Part shown: one piece after another, positions 1 to 9,626 of the stretch
How positions within the stretch are numbered: position 1 is the first letter of the stretch
Layout of the letters: every line of letters starts with the position of its first letter
NCBI GenBank assembly: GCA_964430505.1
Contig: CAYSGH010000007.1
Location: 30,529 to 94,528 of the forward strand
From: UBA6176 sp032119375
Lineage (GTDB): Bacteria > Verrucomicrobiota > Verrucomicrobiia > Limisphaerales > UBA9464
Reading direction: 5' to 3'
Length of the DNA stretch: 64,000 nt
The notes under the pieces: model-generated
What the model saw: the letters and a program-made list of their open reading frames with translations, nothing else
The model's database searches: none
What the model was told of the DNA's origin: nothing
Made by a program: the position numbers and the translations under genes

Positions 1-3
1 GCC

Positions 4-33
4 AGCTCGCCCTCCCGGCGAGCTTTTCGTTTT
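4..33 (+). terminator. Rho-independent terminator of a gene left of the window
   Basis: A perfect 8-bp stem (AGCTCGCC at 4-11 with GGCGAGCT at 17-24) closes a 5-base loop and runs into a T-rich tail ending at 33. This is the standard shape of an intrinsic terminator read on the plus strand. The gene it would end lies outside the window. Confidence 0.7.
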
Positions 34-484
34 CTGGCATCTCGCGTCGGCACCCTTGCCCTTGCCCTGATGCCAGGGATGCCGCCCCTGGATCCCAAGC
101 ATCCTGGCAGCCTTTGCCTCCGGGACGACGCAGTGCCGAATCCTGCGGGGCGGCACCGTGGTGTCCGCGTCGGCCAACCGTGCTGACCTCTGGGCGGCAA
201 GATGCCGGGTGCGCACCCCCTGCGCCGTTGGGGCGGACAAGCCTGCGGCGGGTGGTGCAGCGGGCCTTGCCAGGAAGCGACTTGCCGGTGGGTCCCGAGT
301 TCAGGCATGGCTGGTTTTGGCGAGGTAGCCATGGGCCACGCGACGGCACGCGGAGGACATGGCTCGGAGCGCAGCCAGATTGCGGGAAGGGTCATGGGGG
401 AATGAGACAAACGTGCATGGACGCTCGCGGCCGTCCGTGCGGCCAGCCTAGCCATGGGCACGGTGGTCGTGATATCAACTGCTC
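34..484. other. Non-coding stretch upstream of the DUF1501 gene
   Basis: No convincing gene. Open frames here encode Arg/Gly/Pro-rich translations with no recognisable domain and no codon bias like the neighbouring genes. One imperfect inverted repeat is visible: 71-82 pairs with 99-110 as an 11-bp stem with one bulged G and a 16-base loop. No clear promoter boxes were found for the gene that starts at 485. Confidence 0.5.
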
Positions 485-1876
485 ATGTTCGACTTCCTCG
501 CGGAATCCCCCTCGGACCGGGCGCGCCTTTGCGGGGCGGGGGCTTCGAGGCGTGAGTTCCTCCAGGTGGGGGCGCTGGCGGCGGCGGGGTTGTCGCTTCC
601 CCAGCTGATTCGAGCGCGGGCCGAAGGGCGAGTGCGGCCGGGCCATGACCGGCGCTCGTGCATCATGATCTTCAACCTCGGCGGCCCCAGCCACATCGAC
701 CTTTGGGACATGAAGCCCGACGCCCCATTGGAGGTGCGCGGCCCTTTCAAGCCCATCCGGACGAAGTCCGACGCCTTTGAGATTTCCGAGTTGTTGCCGG
801 GCCACGCGCGCATCGCGGACCAGTTCTCGCTGGTACGGTCATGCCATCATGACGGCGCGGCGGTGCATGACGCGGGCTGGCAGATCATGCAGACGGGGCG
901 GCGCTTCACGGGTGGCATCCAGACGCCGCATGCGGGCGCGGTGGCGTCGCACCTGATGGGGCGGCGGACGGACCTGCCGCCGTTCGTGGTGCTGCCGCAG
1001 CTCATGGGGCGCGGCGGCGGCAACCTGCCCAATGGCCAGGCCGGCGGCTTTCTGGGCAAGGCCCATGATCCCTTCGCGCTGATGGCGGACCCGTCGCAGA
1101 AGAACTTCCGGGTGCCCGACCTCCTGCCGCCAGACCAGATCGGCGCGGCGCGGCTGGAGCGGCGTCGGCGAATGCGGGAGATCGTCGAGGGCGCGACGGC
1201 GGCGTTCGAGGCGAGCGAGGACGCGCGGTTGATGGACGAGAACTTCCACGCGGCGTTCCGGATGATGACGAGCGAGCAGGCGCGGACGGCGTTCGACCTG
1301 TCGCGGGAGCCCGAGAAGGTGCGGGAACGCTACGGGATGAACCGGTTTGGCCAGTGCTGCCTGCTGGCGCGGCGTTTGGTGGAGGCGGGGGTGCGCTTCG
1401 TCACGATCAACACGTTCCTGACGGTGTTCGACGAGATCACGTGGGACATCCACGGGTCGAAGCCCTTCACGTCGATTGCCGGGATGAAGGACATCGTGTG
1501 CCCGATGTACGACCGGGCGTACACGGCGTTGATCGAGGACCTGGCCGAGCGCGGCCTGCTGGCGGACACGTTGGTGGCGAACCTCGCGGAGTTTGGGCGC
1601 ACGCCGAAGGTGAACCCGGCGGGCGGCCGCGACCATTGGCCGCAGTGTTTCACGGCGTACTTCGCGGGCGGGGGTGTGCGCGGCGGGCGCGTCGTGGGGG
1701 CCAGCGACCCGATTGGGGGGTATCCGGCCGAGCGGCCGGTGAAGCCGGGCGACATCGTGGCGACGATCTTCCACAGCCTGGGGCTGGATCCGGCCGGGCA
1801 TTTGCCGGGGCCGGGCGGGCGGCCGTTCCCGCTGACGGACCTTGGGACGGAACCCATCAAGGAGCTGTTCGCATGA
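485..1876 (+). CDS. DUF1501 (sulfatase-like) secreted protein
   Basis: 463-residue protein of the DUF1501 family, a fold related to alkaline phosphatase/sulfatase that is very abundant in Planctomycetes and Verrucomicrobia. Its reaction is unknown. Residues 21-26 read SRREFL, a twin-arginine (Tat) motif, followed by a hydrophobic Ala/Gly/Leu stretch, so export in folded form is likely. The family's N-terminal signature follows (IFNLGGPSHIDLWDMKP near 58-75), as do the LVRSCHH segment and the C-terminal EFGRTPKVN and GRDHWP motifs. The start at 485 is chosen because it places the Tat motif in a normal position. The stop overlaps the start of the next gene by ATGA, so the two are translationally coupled. 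That pairing of DUF1501 with a DUF1549/DUF1553 protein is the usual one in these phyla. Function of the pair: unknown; periplasmic catabolism has been suggested for such modules, which here is inference. Confidence 0.9.
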   Translation: MFDFLAESPSDRARLCGAGASRREFLQVGALAAAGLSLPQLIRARAEGRVRPGHDRRSCIMIFNLGGPSHIDLWDMKPDAPLEVRGPFKPIRTKSDAFEISELLPGHARIADQFSLVRSCHHDGAAVHDAGWQIMQTGRRFTGGIQTPHAGAVASHLMGRRTDLPPFVVLPQLMGRGGGNLPNGQAGGFLGKAHDPFALMADPSQKNFRVPDLLPPDQIGAARLERRRRMREIVEGATAAFEASEDARLMDENFHAAFRMMTSEQARTAFDLSREPEKVRERYGMNRFGQCCLLARRLVEAGVRFVTINTFLTVFDEITWDIHGSKPFTSIAGMKDIVCPMYDRAYTALIEDLAERGLLADTLVANLAEFGRTPKVNPAGGRDHWPQCFTAYFAGGGVRGGRVVGASDPIGGYPAERPVKPGDIVATIFHSLGLDPAGHLPGPGGRPFPLTDLGTEPIKELFA

Positions 1877-4152
1877 GGACGATGCGGGGTGTGAAGGCGT
1901 GGATGCAGCGCGTGGGCGCGGCGACTGGGACGCTTGCGGCTTGCATGGCGTGGGTGGCGTGCAGCGCGCTGGGCGGAAGGGCTCGCGCTGCCGACGGCCC
2001 GGAGCCGTCGTTTCGCAACGACGTGTTGCCCATCCTTTCCAAGGCGGGCTGCAACGGGGGCGGTTGCCACGGCGCGTTGGCGGGCAAGGGCGGGTTCCGG
2101 CTCTCGTTGTTCGCGTACAACCCGGAGGCGGATCACCTGGCGATCACGCGCGAGTCCCAGGGGCGTCGCATCGAGGTGGGCGCGCCGGGCCTGAGCCTGT
2201 TGCTGACGAAGCCGACGGGCGCGGTGCCCCACAAGGGTGGGCGCCGGATCGAGCCGGGGTCGGAGGATTACCAGACGCTGGCGCGGTGGATTGCAGCGGG
2301 CGCGCCGGGGCCGGGGCCGCGCGACCGGAAGGTCGTGCGGTTGCTTGTTGAGCCACCCGAGCAGGAGGTGGCACCGGGCCAGAAGGTGCCGGTGCGCGTG
2401 ACGGCGGTGCACGACGACGGAAGCCGGCGTGACGTCACGCGCTGGGCGCGGTTTGCCTCGACGGACGAGACGGTCGCGTCCGTGGACGGCCAAGGGACGG
2501 TGACCGTGCTGGGGCCCGGCTTGGGGGCGGTGACGGCGTGGTATGCCTCGCAGATCGTCGTGGCGCGGGTGGTGGCGCCGCATCCGCACGTCGTGGACGA
2601 GGCGGCGTGGAAGGCTTTGGACGGGACGAACCGCATCGACCGTCTGGTGCAGGCGCAGTTGCGTCGGCTCCGGCTGGCTCCCTCGCCGCGCGCGGACGAC
2701 GCCACATGGCTGCGGCGCATGACGCTGGACACGGCCGGACGACTGCCCACGCCCGTCGAGGTCCGCGGGTTCGTGGCGGATGCGGACCCGGGCAAGTACG
2801 GGCGGTGGGTGGACCGGATGCTGGCGTCGGAGGAGTTCGTGGACGCGTGGACGTACCGGTGGTCGGACGTGTTGCTGGTGAGCGGGGCGAAGCTGCGTCC
2901 GGCGTCGGTAAAGGCGTATCACGGGTGGATCCGGGAACGCGTGGCGACGAACGCGCCGTGGGACCGGATGGTGCGGGAGTTGGTGACGTCGCGGGGATCG
3001 TCGCTGGAGGACGGGGCCTCGAACTTCTACGCGATCCACCAGGACCCGGAGTCGATGGCGGAGAACGTGAGCCAGGCGTTCCTGGGGTTGTCGATCAACT
3101 GCGCGCGTTGCCACAACCATCCGTTGGAGAAGTGGACGAACGACGAGTACTACCGCTTTGCCAACCTGTTCGCGCGCGTCCGGGCGAAGGGCTGGGGCGG
3201 GGACGCGCGCAACGGCGACGGCAGGCGGACGGTGTACGTGGAGGCGCGCGGCGACCTGATCCAGCCGCGCACGGGCAAGCCGCAGCCGCCGGCCCCGCTG
3301 GACGGGGCGGCGCTGGATCCCGCCGACCCGCGCGACCGTCGCGAGGTGTTGGCCGAGTGGCTGACCTCGCCCTCGAACCCCTACTTCAGCCGCGCCATCG
3401 CGAACCGCGTCTGGGCGGCGTACATGGGGGTGGGGTTGGTGGAGCCGGTGGATGACCTGCGCGTGTCCAACCCGGCGTCGAACGAGGCGTTGCTATCGGA
3501 GTTGGCGGCGTTCCTTGTGGCGAACCGGCATGACCTGCGGGCGTTGATGCGTTGGATCCTGACGAGCGAGACGTACGCGCGCTCGGGCGAGCCGCTGGCG
3601 ACGAACCGCGAGGATCGCCGGCATTACTCGCGGCACTTCGCACGGCGGCTCCCGGCGGAGGTGCTCAGCGACGCGATCGCGGCGGTTACCGGCGTGCCGG
3701 ACCGGTACACGGAGCTGGCGTTGTCGGATGGATCGACGGAGGCGACGACGCAGTTCACGAACGTGACGCGTTCGCTGCAGCTCGCGGATGCGTCGGTGAA
3801 GTCGTACTTCCTGCGGACGTTCGGGAGGAACCAGCGGGAGATCACGTGCGAGTGCGAGCGCTCGAACCAGCCCAGCCTGGTTCAGGTGCTGCACCTGTCG
3901 AATGGCAGCACGGTGAATGGCAAGCTGGCGTCGCCCGAGGGGCGGCTGGCGCGGATGGTGTCGGAGATTGCGGACGATGGGCGCCTCGTGGAGGAGGCGT
4001 ACCTGCTGTGCTTGTCGCGCCCGCCACGCCCGGCGGAGAAGGCCGCGCTGGCGGCGCAGTTGGCGGCGGCGGGGCCGTCGGGGCGGCGCGAGGTAGCCGA
4101 GGACCTGATGTGGTCGCTGCTCACCAGCCGCGAGTTCCTGTTCCAGCACTGA
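1873..4152 (+). CDS. PSCyt1-type haem / Ig-like / DUF1549-DUF1553 protein
   Basis: 759 residues, with the start taken at 1873 because its ATG overlaps the stop of the DUF1501 gene (ATGA). An N-terminal signal segment ends near residue 40. It is followed by a cytochrome-like site with CX4CH spacing (CNGGGCH, residues 60-66), as is usual for planctomycete proteins of this type. A bacterial Ig-like (BIG2) region lies at about 175-240, then DUF1549 at about 255-460 with a second haem-type site CARCH at 410-414, and DUF1553 from about 500 to the C-terminus. Such proteins are exported and occur beside DUF1501 proteins. The paired haem-binding motifs suggest an electron-transfer or oxidative role, but no substrate is known. 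The open frame extends upstream of 1873, but that part is a shadow of the DUF1501 gene. Confidence 0.9.
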   Translation: MRTMRGVKAWMQRVGAATGTLAACMAWVACSALGGRARAADGPEPSFRNDVLPILSKAGCNGGGCHGALAGKGGFRLSLFAYNPEADHLAITRESQGRRIEVGAPGLSLLLTKPTGAVPHKGGRRIEPGSEDYQTLARWIAAGAPGPGPRDRKVVRLLVEPPEQEVAPGQKVPVRVTAVHDDGSRRDVTRWARFASTDETVASVDGQGTVTVLGPGLGAVTAWYASQIVVARVVAPHPHVVDEAAWKALDGTNRIDRLVQAQLRRLRLAPSPRADDATWLRRMTLDTAGRLPTPVEVRGFVADADPGKYGRWVDRMLASEEFVDAWTYRWSDVLLVSGAKLRPASVKAYHGWIRERVATNAPWDRMVRELVTSRGSSLEDGASNFYAIHQDPESMAENVSQAFLGLSINCARCHNHPLEKWTNDEYYRFANLFARVRAKGWGGDARNGDGRRTVYVEARGDLIQPRTGKPQPPAPLDGAALDPADPRDRREVLAEWLTSPSNPYFSRAIANRVWAAYMGVGLVEPVDDLRVSNPASNEALLSELAAFLVANRHDLRALMRWILTSETYARSGEPLATNREDRRHYSRHFARRLPAEVLSDAIAAVTGVPDRYTELALSDGSTEATTQFTNVTRSLQLADASVKSYFLRTFGRNQREITCECERSNQPSLVQVLHLSNGSTVNGKLASPEGRLARMVSEIADDGRLVEEAYLLCLSRPPRPAEKAALAAQLAAAGPSGRREVAEDLMWSLLTSREFLFQH

Positions 4153-4171
4153 ACCCATGCAAGGCGACCCG

Positions 4172-6961
4172 ATGCGAACGCTCCCCTTTCCCACGTTGAT
4201 GCTGGCCGCATGGCTGGCGGTGGTTCCCGGCATGCAGGCCGCGGTGGACTATGCCCGTGACGTGGCCCCGATCCTTCGCGCCCGCTGCGCGCCGTGCCAT
4301 GACGACGCCGGGCGCGAGGGAGAGTTTTCGGTGGAGATGTTCGCGTCGTTGCGGGCGGGCGGCGAGCAGGGCGACCCGGTTCGGCCGGGCGACCCGGCGG
4401 GCTCGTTGCTGATTCGCTTGGTGGAGGGGACGGCGAAGCCGTCGATGCCTCCGAAGGAGGAGCCGCGGGTGCCGGCGTCGGAGGTGGCGGTGTTGCGCCA
4501 GTGGATTGAGGAGGGTGCGCGGGGTCCGGCGCGGGACGTGTCGTTGTTCCGGGAGCTTGCCGTGCCGGAGACGGCGGCGGTGCGGGGCGTGCGCCCGCCG
4601 TTGACGGCGCTGGCAGTGCTGGGCGGCGACGAAGGCGTCCTTGCGGGCCGCACAGGCGCGCTGGAGGTGCGTCCAGGCAAGGGCGCGAAGGCACGCCGGA
4701 CGGTCGAGGGCATCCCGGGCAAGGTGCCGTCCGTGCATGGGACGCCCGACGGTTCGCGGTGGGTGGTGGCGTTTGGATTGCCGGGGTTGAACGGGGGCGC
4801 GCGCGTGATGGACGCCCGCGCGGGACGCGTCGAGCGGGAGGTCGGCGGGCACCGGGACGTGGTGCAGGACGCGGAACTTTCGCCGGATGGCCGGTGGCTT
4901 GCGACGGGCGGCTACGACCGGAAGGTGATCGTGTGGCGGATGTCGGACGGGTCCATCGCGTGGTCGAACTCCATCCACAATGGCGCGGTGACGGACCTGG
5001 CATTCGATCCGACGGGCCAGGTCCTGGCGACGGCTTCGGCGGACCAGACGGTCAAGCTGTGGCGGGTGTCGGACGGGGCGCGCCTGGACACGTTGAACCA
5101 GCCGCAGGGCGAGGTGAACGCGGTGGCGTTCCTTCCGGATGGTTCCGGCGTGGTGGCGGCGGGGGCGGACCGGCGGATTTACCGGTGGCGGATGGCGTCG
5201 GGGGACGCGCCGGGCATCCGGCCCTTGGCGGCGTCGCGGTTCGCGCATGACTCGGCGGTGCTGCGCATGGCGGTGTCGGCGGACGGCCGCTGGCTGGCGA
5301 CGGCGGCGGCGGACAAGACGGTGAAGCGGTGGAGCCTGCCGGACCTGGAGCCTGCCGGCGAGATGCCCGTCGCCCAAGAGGTGGCATCCGCGCTGGGGTG
5401 GTCCCACGACGCCACGGTGCTGTGGGCCGCGCGCATGGATGGCTCCGTGGGACGTTGGCGGTGGACCTCAGGCCCAACCAGCATGTCCGGACCATCCGGC
5501 TCATCCGGCCCATCGGCGGCGCCACGAGCCGCCACGCCGTCCGCCGAGGTGGAGGAAGCGGAGCCCAACGACACCCCCGCCCAGGCGCGGCGGGTGGCGT
5601 GGCCGGCGGTCGTGCGGGGCAGCGTGGGGCGGGCGGGGGACGTGGACTCGTGGCGCGTCCGCATGAGGCGGGGCGAGGTGCTGGCGGTGGACGTGGACGC
5701 GGCGCGTTCGGGCTCGCGGCTGGACTCGCGGGTGGAGGTTTTGGATGCGTCGGGGCGAGCGGTGGAGCAGGTCGTGTTGCAAGCGGTGCTGGATTCGTGG
5801 TTCACGTTTCGCGGCAAGGACTCGGACACCATCGACGACTTCCGGCTGCACAACTGGACGCAGATGGAGCTGGACGAGTTGCTGTATGCGAACGGCGAGG
5901 TGGTGCGCCTGTGGTTGTACCCGCGCGGGCCCGACTCGGGGTTCAAGGTGTACCCGGGCGAGGGGCGTCGGCAGACGGTGTATCAAACGACGCCGGTGAC
6001 CCACGCGTTGAACGAGCCGGCGTACCTGGTCCGGCCCTTGTCCCCGGGCGCCCAGCCGTTGCCGAACGGGCTGCCGGTGTTCCGGCTGCATTACGAGAAC
6101 GACGACGATCCCTCGCGGCATCGGGGCGCCGATTCGTTCCTCACCTTCGTGGCCCCGAAGGATGGGGAGTACGTCGTGCGGGTTGCCGACACACGGGGCT
6201 TCGGCGGCGCGGAGGGGTTTGGCTACAAGATGGCATTGCGGGCTCCCCGGCCGGACTTCGAGGTCAAGGTGGAGGGCATGGACCCGAAGGTCAGCCCGGG
6301 CAGCGGTCGGGAGGTGCGGTTTGTGGTGACGCGGCGCGAGGGCTTCGAGGGGCCGGTACGCATCGATGTCGAGGGCTTGCCTGAGGGGTTTGAGATGGCC
6401 ACGCCGATGGAGGTGGAGGCGGGGCAGGTGCGGGCCAGCGCGGTGCTGTGGGCGTCTCGGGAGGCGGCCGCGCCCACGACGAACGACATTGCCCGAGTCC
6501 GGTTGGTCGCCCGTGGCGACGTGGGCGGCCGGGTTGTGGAGCGGGCCCTGGGCGGCCTAGGGAAGATCACGCTGGGCGAGGCGGCCAAGGTTGCGGTGGA
6601 CATTCTGCCCGGGCCGGGAGGCACGTGGGACGGGCGCGGCCCGCTTGAGATTGAGATTCGGCCAGGCCAGACCGTTCAGGCGCGGGTCCGGGCGACGCGC
6701 AATGGGTTTGACGGCCGGATTGAGCTGGGGGGGGACGACTGCGGGAGAAACCTCCCGCACGGCGTGTACGTGGACAACATCGGGTTGAACGGGCTGTTGA
6801 TCGTGGAGGGGCAGGTGGAGCGGGAGTTCTTCGTGACGGCGGCGCGCAAGGCCCGGCCGCAGACGCGGTGGTTCCACCTGCGGGCAACGGCGGATGGCGG
6901 GCAATGCTCGCGTCCGGTGCGGCTCCGTGTGTTGGGGGGAATGGAGTCGGCGGGGCGATAG
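4172..6961 (+). CDS. PSCyt1 cytochrome / WD40 / pre-peptidase domain protein
   Basis: 929 residues. The start at 4172 gives a clean signal peptide (MRTLPFPTLMLAAWLAVVPG) with a weak AAGGCG upstream. An in-frame ATG at 4157 would add five residues. The haem-c motif CAPCH lies at 39-43 inside a PSCyt1 domain. At least five WD40 repeats follow between about 226 and 430 (each with an SPDGRWLATG-like core and a WR/LWR end), forming a likely beta-propeller. A Ser/Pro-rich linker near 445 leads to a pre-peptidase C-terminal (PPC) domain starting with AEPNDTPAQA, then further beta-rich domains. It begins 19 bases after the DUF1549/DUF1553 gene, so the three genes probably form one operon. Exported haem protein with a protein-interaction propeller; partner and reaction are unknown. 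Confidence 0.85.
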   Translation: MRTLPFPTLMLAAWLAVVPGMQAAVDYARDVAPILRARCAPCHDDAGREGEFSVEMFASLRAGGEQGDPVRPGDPAGSLLIRLVEGTAKPSMPPKEEPRVPASEVAVLRQWIEEGARGPARDVSLFRELAVPETAAVRGVRPPLTALAVLGGDEGVLAGRTGALEVRPGKGAKARRTVEGIPGKVPSVHGTPDGSRWVVAFGLPGLNGGARVMDARAGRVEREVGGHRDVVQDAELSPDGRWLATGGYDRKVIVWRMSDGSIAWSNSIHNGAVTDLAFDPTGQVLATASADQTVKLWRVSDGARLDTLNQPQGEVNAVAFLPDGSGVVAAGADRRIYRWRMASGDAPGIRPLAASRFAHDSAVLRMAVSADGRWLATAAADKTVKRWSLPDLEPAGEMPVAQEVASALGWSHDATVLWAARMDGSVGRWRWTSGPTSMSGPSGSSGPSAAPRAATPSAEVEEAEPNDTPAQARRVAWPAVVRGSVGRAGDVDSWRVRMRRGEVLAVDVDAARSGSRLDSRVEVLDASGRAVEQVVLQAVLDSWFTFRGKDSDTIDDFRLHNWTQMELDELLYANGEVVRLWLYPRGPDSGFKVYPGEGRRQTVYQTTPVTHALNEPAYLVRPLSPGAQPLPNGLPVFRLHYENDDDPSRHRGADSFLTFVAPKDGEYVVRVADTRGFGGAEGFGYKMALRAPRPDFEVKVEGMDPKVSPGSGREVRFVVTRREGFEGPVRIDVEGLPEGFEMATPMEVEAGQVRASAVLWASREAAAPTTNDIARVRLVARGDVGGRVVERALGGLGKITLGEAAKVAVDILPGPGGTWDGRGPLEIEIRPGQTVQARVRATRNGFDGRIELGGDDCGRNLPHGVYVDNIGLNGLLIVEGQVEREFFVTAARKARPQTRWFHLRATADGGQCSRPVRLRVLGGMESAGR

Positions 6962-7062
6962 GGCGCGGCGGGCCCTCGGACGCCATGGAGTGCAACCAAT
7001 CGTTCCGCCGCCGGTCATGGTGTGGGGTGCGGAGTGCGTGACGCGCCTCTCCCTTACGTTGC

Positions 7063-9351
7063 ATGAAGCCGTCCTCGTTTCGTCCATGGCATGGTTGGAT
7101 TCCTGCCGCCGCCTTGGTCATTGCCTTGGTGGGGTGGACGGCGCACCGGGCGGTCCGGAGGACGTTGGAGGCGGACCTGAAGGACGAGATCCTGATGGTG
7201 CTGAACGCCAACGTGGCCGCGCTGGAAATCTGGCTGGACACGCAGGCGCGGCTCGCGTCGGTGATCGCGTCGGACCCGGCGTTGCGGACGCGGATCGAGG
7301 CGGCGGTGGCGAATCCGCCGGAGGCCGTGGCTCCCGTCGCGGGCGAAGGGGGAGGACGCGCGCGGCGTGTGATGGCCTTGCCGGGGCCGCAGGCGGAGGC
7401 GCAGGCGGCGTTGGACGCGCGGCTGACGCCCTCGGGGTACGGCGCGGCGCTGGTGTTGGCGACCAACTTGCAGGTGGTGGCGACGTCCCAACGGGCGCGC
7501 AACCGGCTGGGCGAGAGGATCGAGGGCGAGCACGCCGCGCGGGTCCAGCAGGCCTTGGAGTTGGGCAAGCCCACGTTCGTGACGCCGTTCAAGGCGGGGT
7601 TCGGGCGCGGCCTGGGTCGCGGCGGGGGCGGCGACCGGACCGGTCGTCCAACCGGGGGTCGCGAAGGAACGAATGGGCCGGGAAAGGGCCCGGGTGGCGG
7701 CCCGCGACGGCCGATGGGGGAACTCAACCTGATGGAGGTGATCGCGCCGGTGTTGGATGCGAAGGGGACGGCGGTGGGCGTCGTGGTGTTCGTGTTGCGC
7801 CCGGAGGACGAGTTCACGCGGGTGCTGTCGATCGCGCGGCCGGGCCAGAGCGGGGAGACGTTTGCATTTGATGCGGGCGGGCGCCTGGTGTCGGCCAGCC
7901 GGTTTGACGCGCAGCTGCGGCGGGCGGGCTTGCTGACGACGAACGCGTCGGTGAGTTCCGCGCTCAACGTGGAGTTGAGGGACCCGGGCTTGGACGTGAC
8001 GCGGCTGGCGAAGGCGTTGACGGAGCCGGCGCGCACGAACCTGGCGTCGCGGCCGTTGGTGCGAATGGTGGACGCGGCGACAAGCGGCGCGACGAACGAG
8101 CCGGGGTTCACGCTGGAGCCGGAGCGAGACTACCGGGGCGTTGACGTCGTCGGGGCATGGCGCTGGCTGCCGGAGCGGCACTTCGGGGTGGCGACGAAGA
8201 TCGACGCGGCGGAGGCCTTCCGGCCGTTGCTGGTGCTGCGGTTGGTGGTGTTGGCGCTGCTCTTGATGCTGGCGCTGGCGATGGTGGTGATGCTGGTGGC
8301 GGCCCATGCGGGGACGGTGTGGCGGACGCGGTTCGACGAGGAGCGGCTGAAGGCCCGGCAACTGGGGCAGTACCAGTTGGTGGCGAAGATTGGCGAGGGC
8401 GCGATGGGTGTGGTGTATCGGGCGCGGCATGCCTTCCTGCGGCGGGAGACGGCGGTGAAGCTGCTGCTGCCGGACCGCGCGGACGACGCGTTGGTGCGGC
8501 AGTTCGAGCAAGAGGTGCGGCTGACGTGCCGACTGGAGCATCCGAACACGATCCAGATCTATGACTACGGCCGGACGGCCGACGGGATCTTCTACTACGC
8601 GATGGAGCTGCTGCATGGGCTGACGTGGCATCAGTTGGTGGAGCAGCACGGGCCGCAGTCGCCGGGCCGGGTCGTGCACTTGCTGGCGCAGGCCGCGCAG
8701 TCGCTGCGCGAGGCGCATCAGGCGGGTCTGATTCACCGCGACATCAAGCCGGGCAACCTGTTCCTGTGCCAACGGGGGGGCATCCCCGACACGGTCAAGG
8801 TCCTGGACTTTGGGTTGGTCCGGCGCATGTCGGGCGGAGCGGGTGCGGCGGAGGCTGGCTCGGGTGAGGAGGCGGGCGCGGAGCCGTGGCGCCGGTTTCT
8901 TGGCACGCCCTTGTACATGGCTCCGGAGACCATCCGACAGCCGGGATTTGGGGACGCGCGGTCGGACTTGTACGCGTTGGCGGCAGTGGGGCACGTGATG
9001 CTGACGGGGCGGGCGTTGTTTGACGGGGCGACGACGGAGGAGGTGTGGCGACAGCAGCAAACGGAGGAGCCGCCGTCGCCGTCGGGCCTGTCGCCGCATC
9101 CCGTGTCGTCCGAGCTGGAAGGGTTGTTGATGCGGAGCCTTGCGAAGGAGCCGGGGGACCGCCCGGCGTCGATGGATGTGTTCCTCGCGGGATTGATGGC
9201 ATGTCCGGAATGGGGTGGATGGACGGCGGGGATGCAGGAGGAGTGGTGGCGGTTGCACGGGCCGCGGGAGGAGCCGGCGGGTGAAGTCGGCGGCGTGGAC
9301 GGGGACGTGCGTGCGACGATGGTGGTGACCGCGACGCGTCGGGCGGGATGA
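7063..9351 (+). CDS. Transmembrane Ser/Thr protein kinase with extracytoplasmic sensor
   Basis: 762 residues. An N-terminal membrane segment (about 12-28) is followed by a roughly 350-residue extracytoplasmic region, probably of the Cache type. A second membrane segment at about 387-415 (very Leu/Val/Met rich) leads to a cytoplasmic Hanks-type kinase domain from about 434. The glycine loop reads IGEGAMGVVYRAR. The catalytic Lys is K466 (AVKLL), HRD with the catalytic Asp is at 558-560 (HRDIKPGN), the DFG triplet starts at D582, and GTPLYMAPE marks the activation segment. All residues needed for activity are present. The sensor contains a Gly/Arg/Pro-rich insert at about 182-222 that looks disordered. 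This orientation differs from the usual bacterial PknB layout because the kinase is C-terminal. Ligand and targets are unknown. It stands alone, 101 bases after the PSCyt1/WD40 gene. Confidence 0.9.
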   Translation: MKPSSFRPWHGWIPAAALVIALVGWTAHRAVRRTLEADLKDEILMVLNANVAALEIWLDTQARLASVIASDPALRTRIEAAVANPPEAVAPVAGEGGGRARRVMALPGPQAEAQAALDARLTPSGYGAALVLATNLQVVATSQRARNRLGERIEGEHAARVQQALELGKPTFVTPFKAGFGRGLGRGGGGDRTGRPTGGREGTNGPGKGPGGGPRRPMGELNLMEVIAPVLDAKGTAVGVVVFVLRPEDEFTRVLSIARPGQSGETFAFDAGGRLVSASRFDAQLRRAGLLTTNASVSSALNVELRDPGLDVTRLAKALTEPARTNLASRPLVRMVDAATSGATNEPGFTLEPERDYRGVDVVGAWRWLPERHFGVATKIDAAEAFRPLLVLRLVVLALLLMLALAMVVMLVAAHAGTVWRTRFDEERLKARQLGQYQLVAKIGEGAMGVVYRARHAFLRRETAVKLLLPDRADDALVRQFEQEVRLTCRLEHPNTIQIYDYGRTADGIFYYAMELLHGLTWHQLVEQHGPQSPGRVVHLLAQAAQSLREAHQAGLIHRDIKPGNLFLCQRGGIPDTVKVLDFGLVRRMSGGAGAAEAGSGEEAGAEPWRRFLGTPLYMAPETIRQPGFGDARSDLYALAAVGHVMLTGRALFDGATTEEVWRQQQTEEPPSPSGLSPHPVSSELEGLLMRSLAKEPGDRPASMDVFLAGLMACPEWGGWTAGMQEEWWRLHGPREEPAGEVGGVDGDVRATMVVTATRRAG

Positions 9352-9626
9352 GCCGGGCGGGATTTGGTGATGGGGGCTTGTGAACGGGATATGGGGTGTT
9401 GGGTTTCGTGGGGAGGCTTGAGGGTTGGATGGCGCGGGTGGGAAGGAGGGGCGGCTTGCCCGAGCATCGCACCGCTGCCGCCGGGCGTTTGAGACCGCCC
9501 GTCGCTTTCCGCTTTCCGCTTCCCGTCCCCGCCCTCGGGCTGGGAGGCCGTGTGCCGGTTCCGAACGGTGTCCTTCCCCTGCATGGGCGAAGGGGGTAGC
9601 CTTGCGCTTCACGCTTGGGCATTGCG

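Noticed and set aside
114..608. Open frame of 164 codons before the DUF1501 gene
   Set aside because: Arg/Gly/Ser-rich translation with no domain, and it runs into the DUF1501 gene in another frame.
1330..3120. 596-codon minus-strand frame opposite the DUF1501 and DUF1549/DUF1553 genes
   Set aside because: Arg/His/Pro-rich shadow frame without recognisable domain.
9352..9626. T-box leader upstream of ileS
   Set aside because: No T-box sequence (GGGTGG.ACCGCG type) or specifier stem was recognised; a GGGTGGGAAGG stretch lacks the rest of the pattern.
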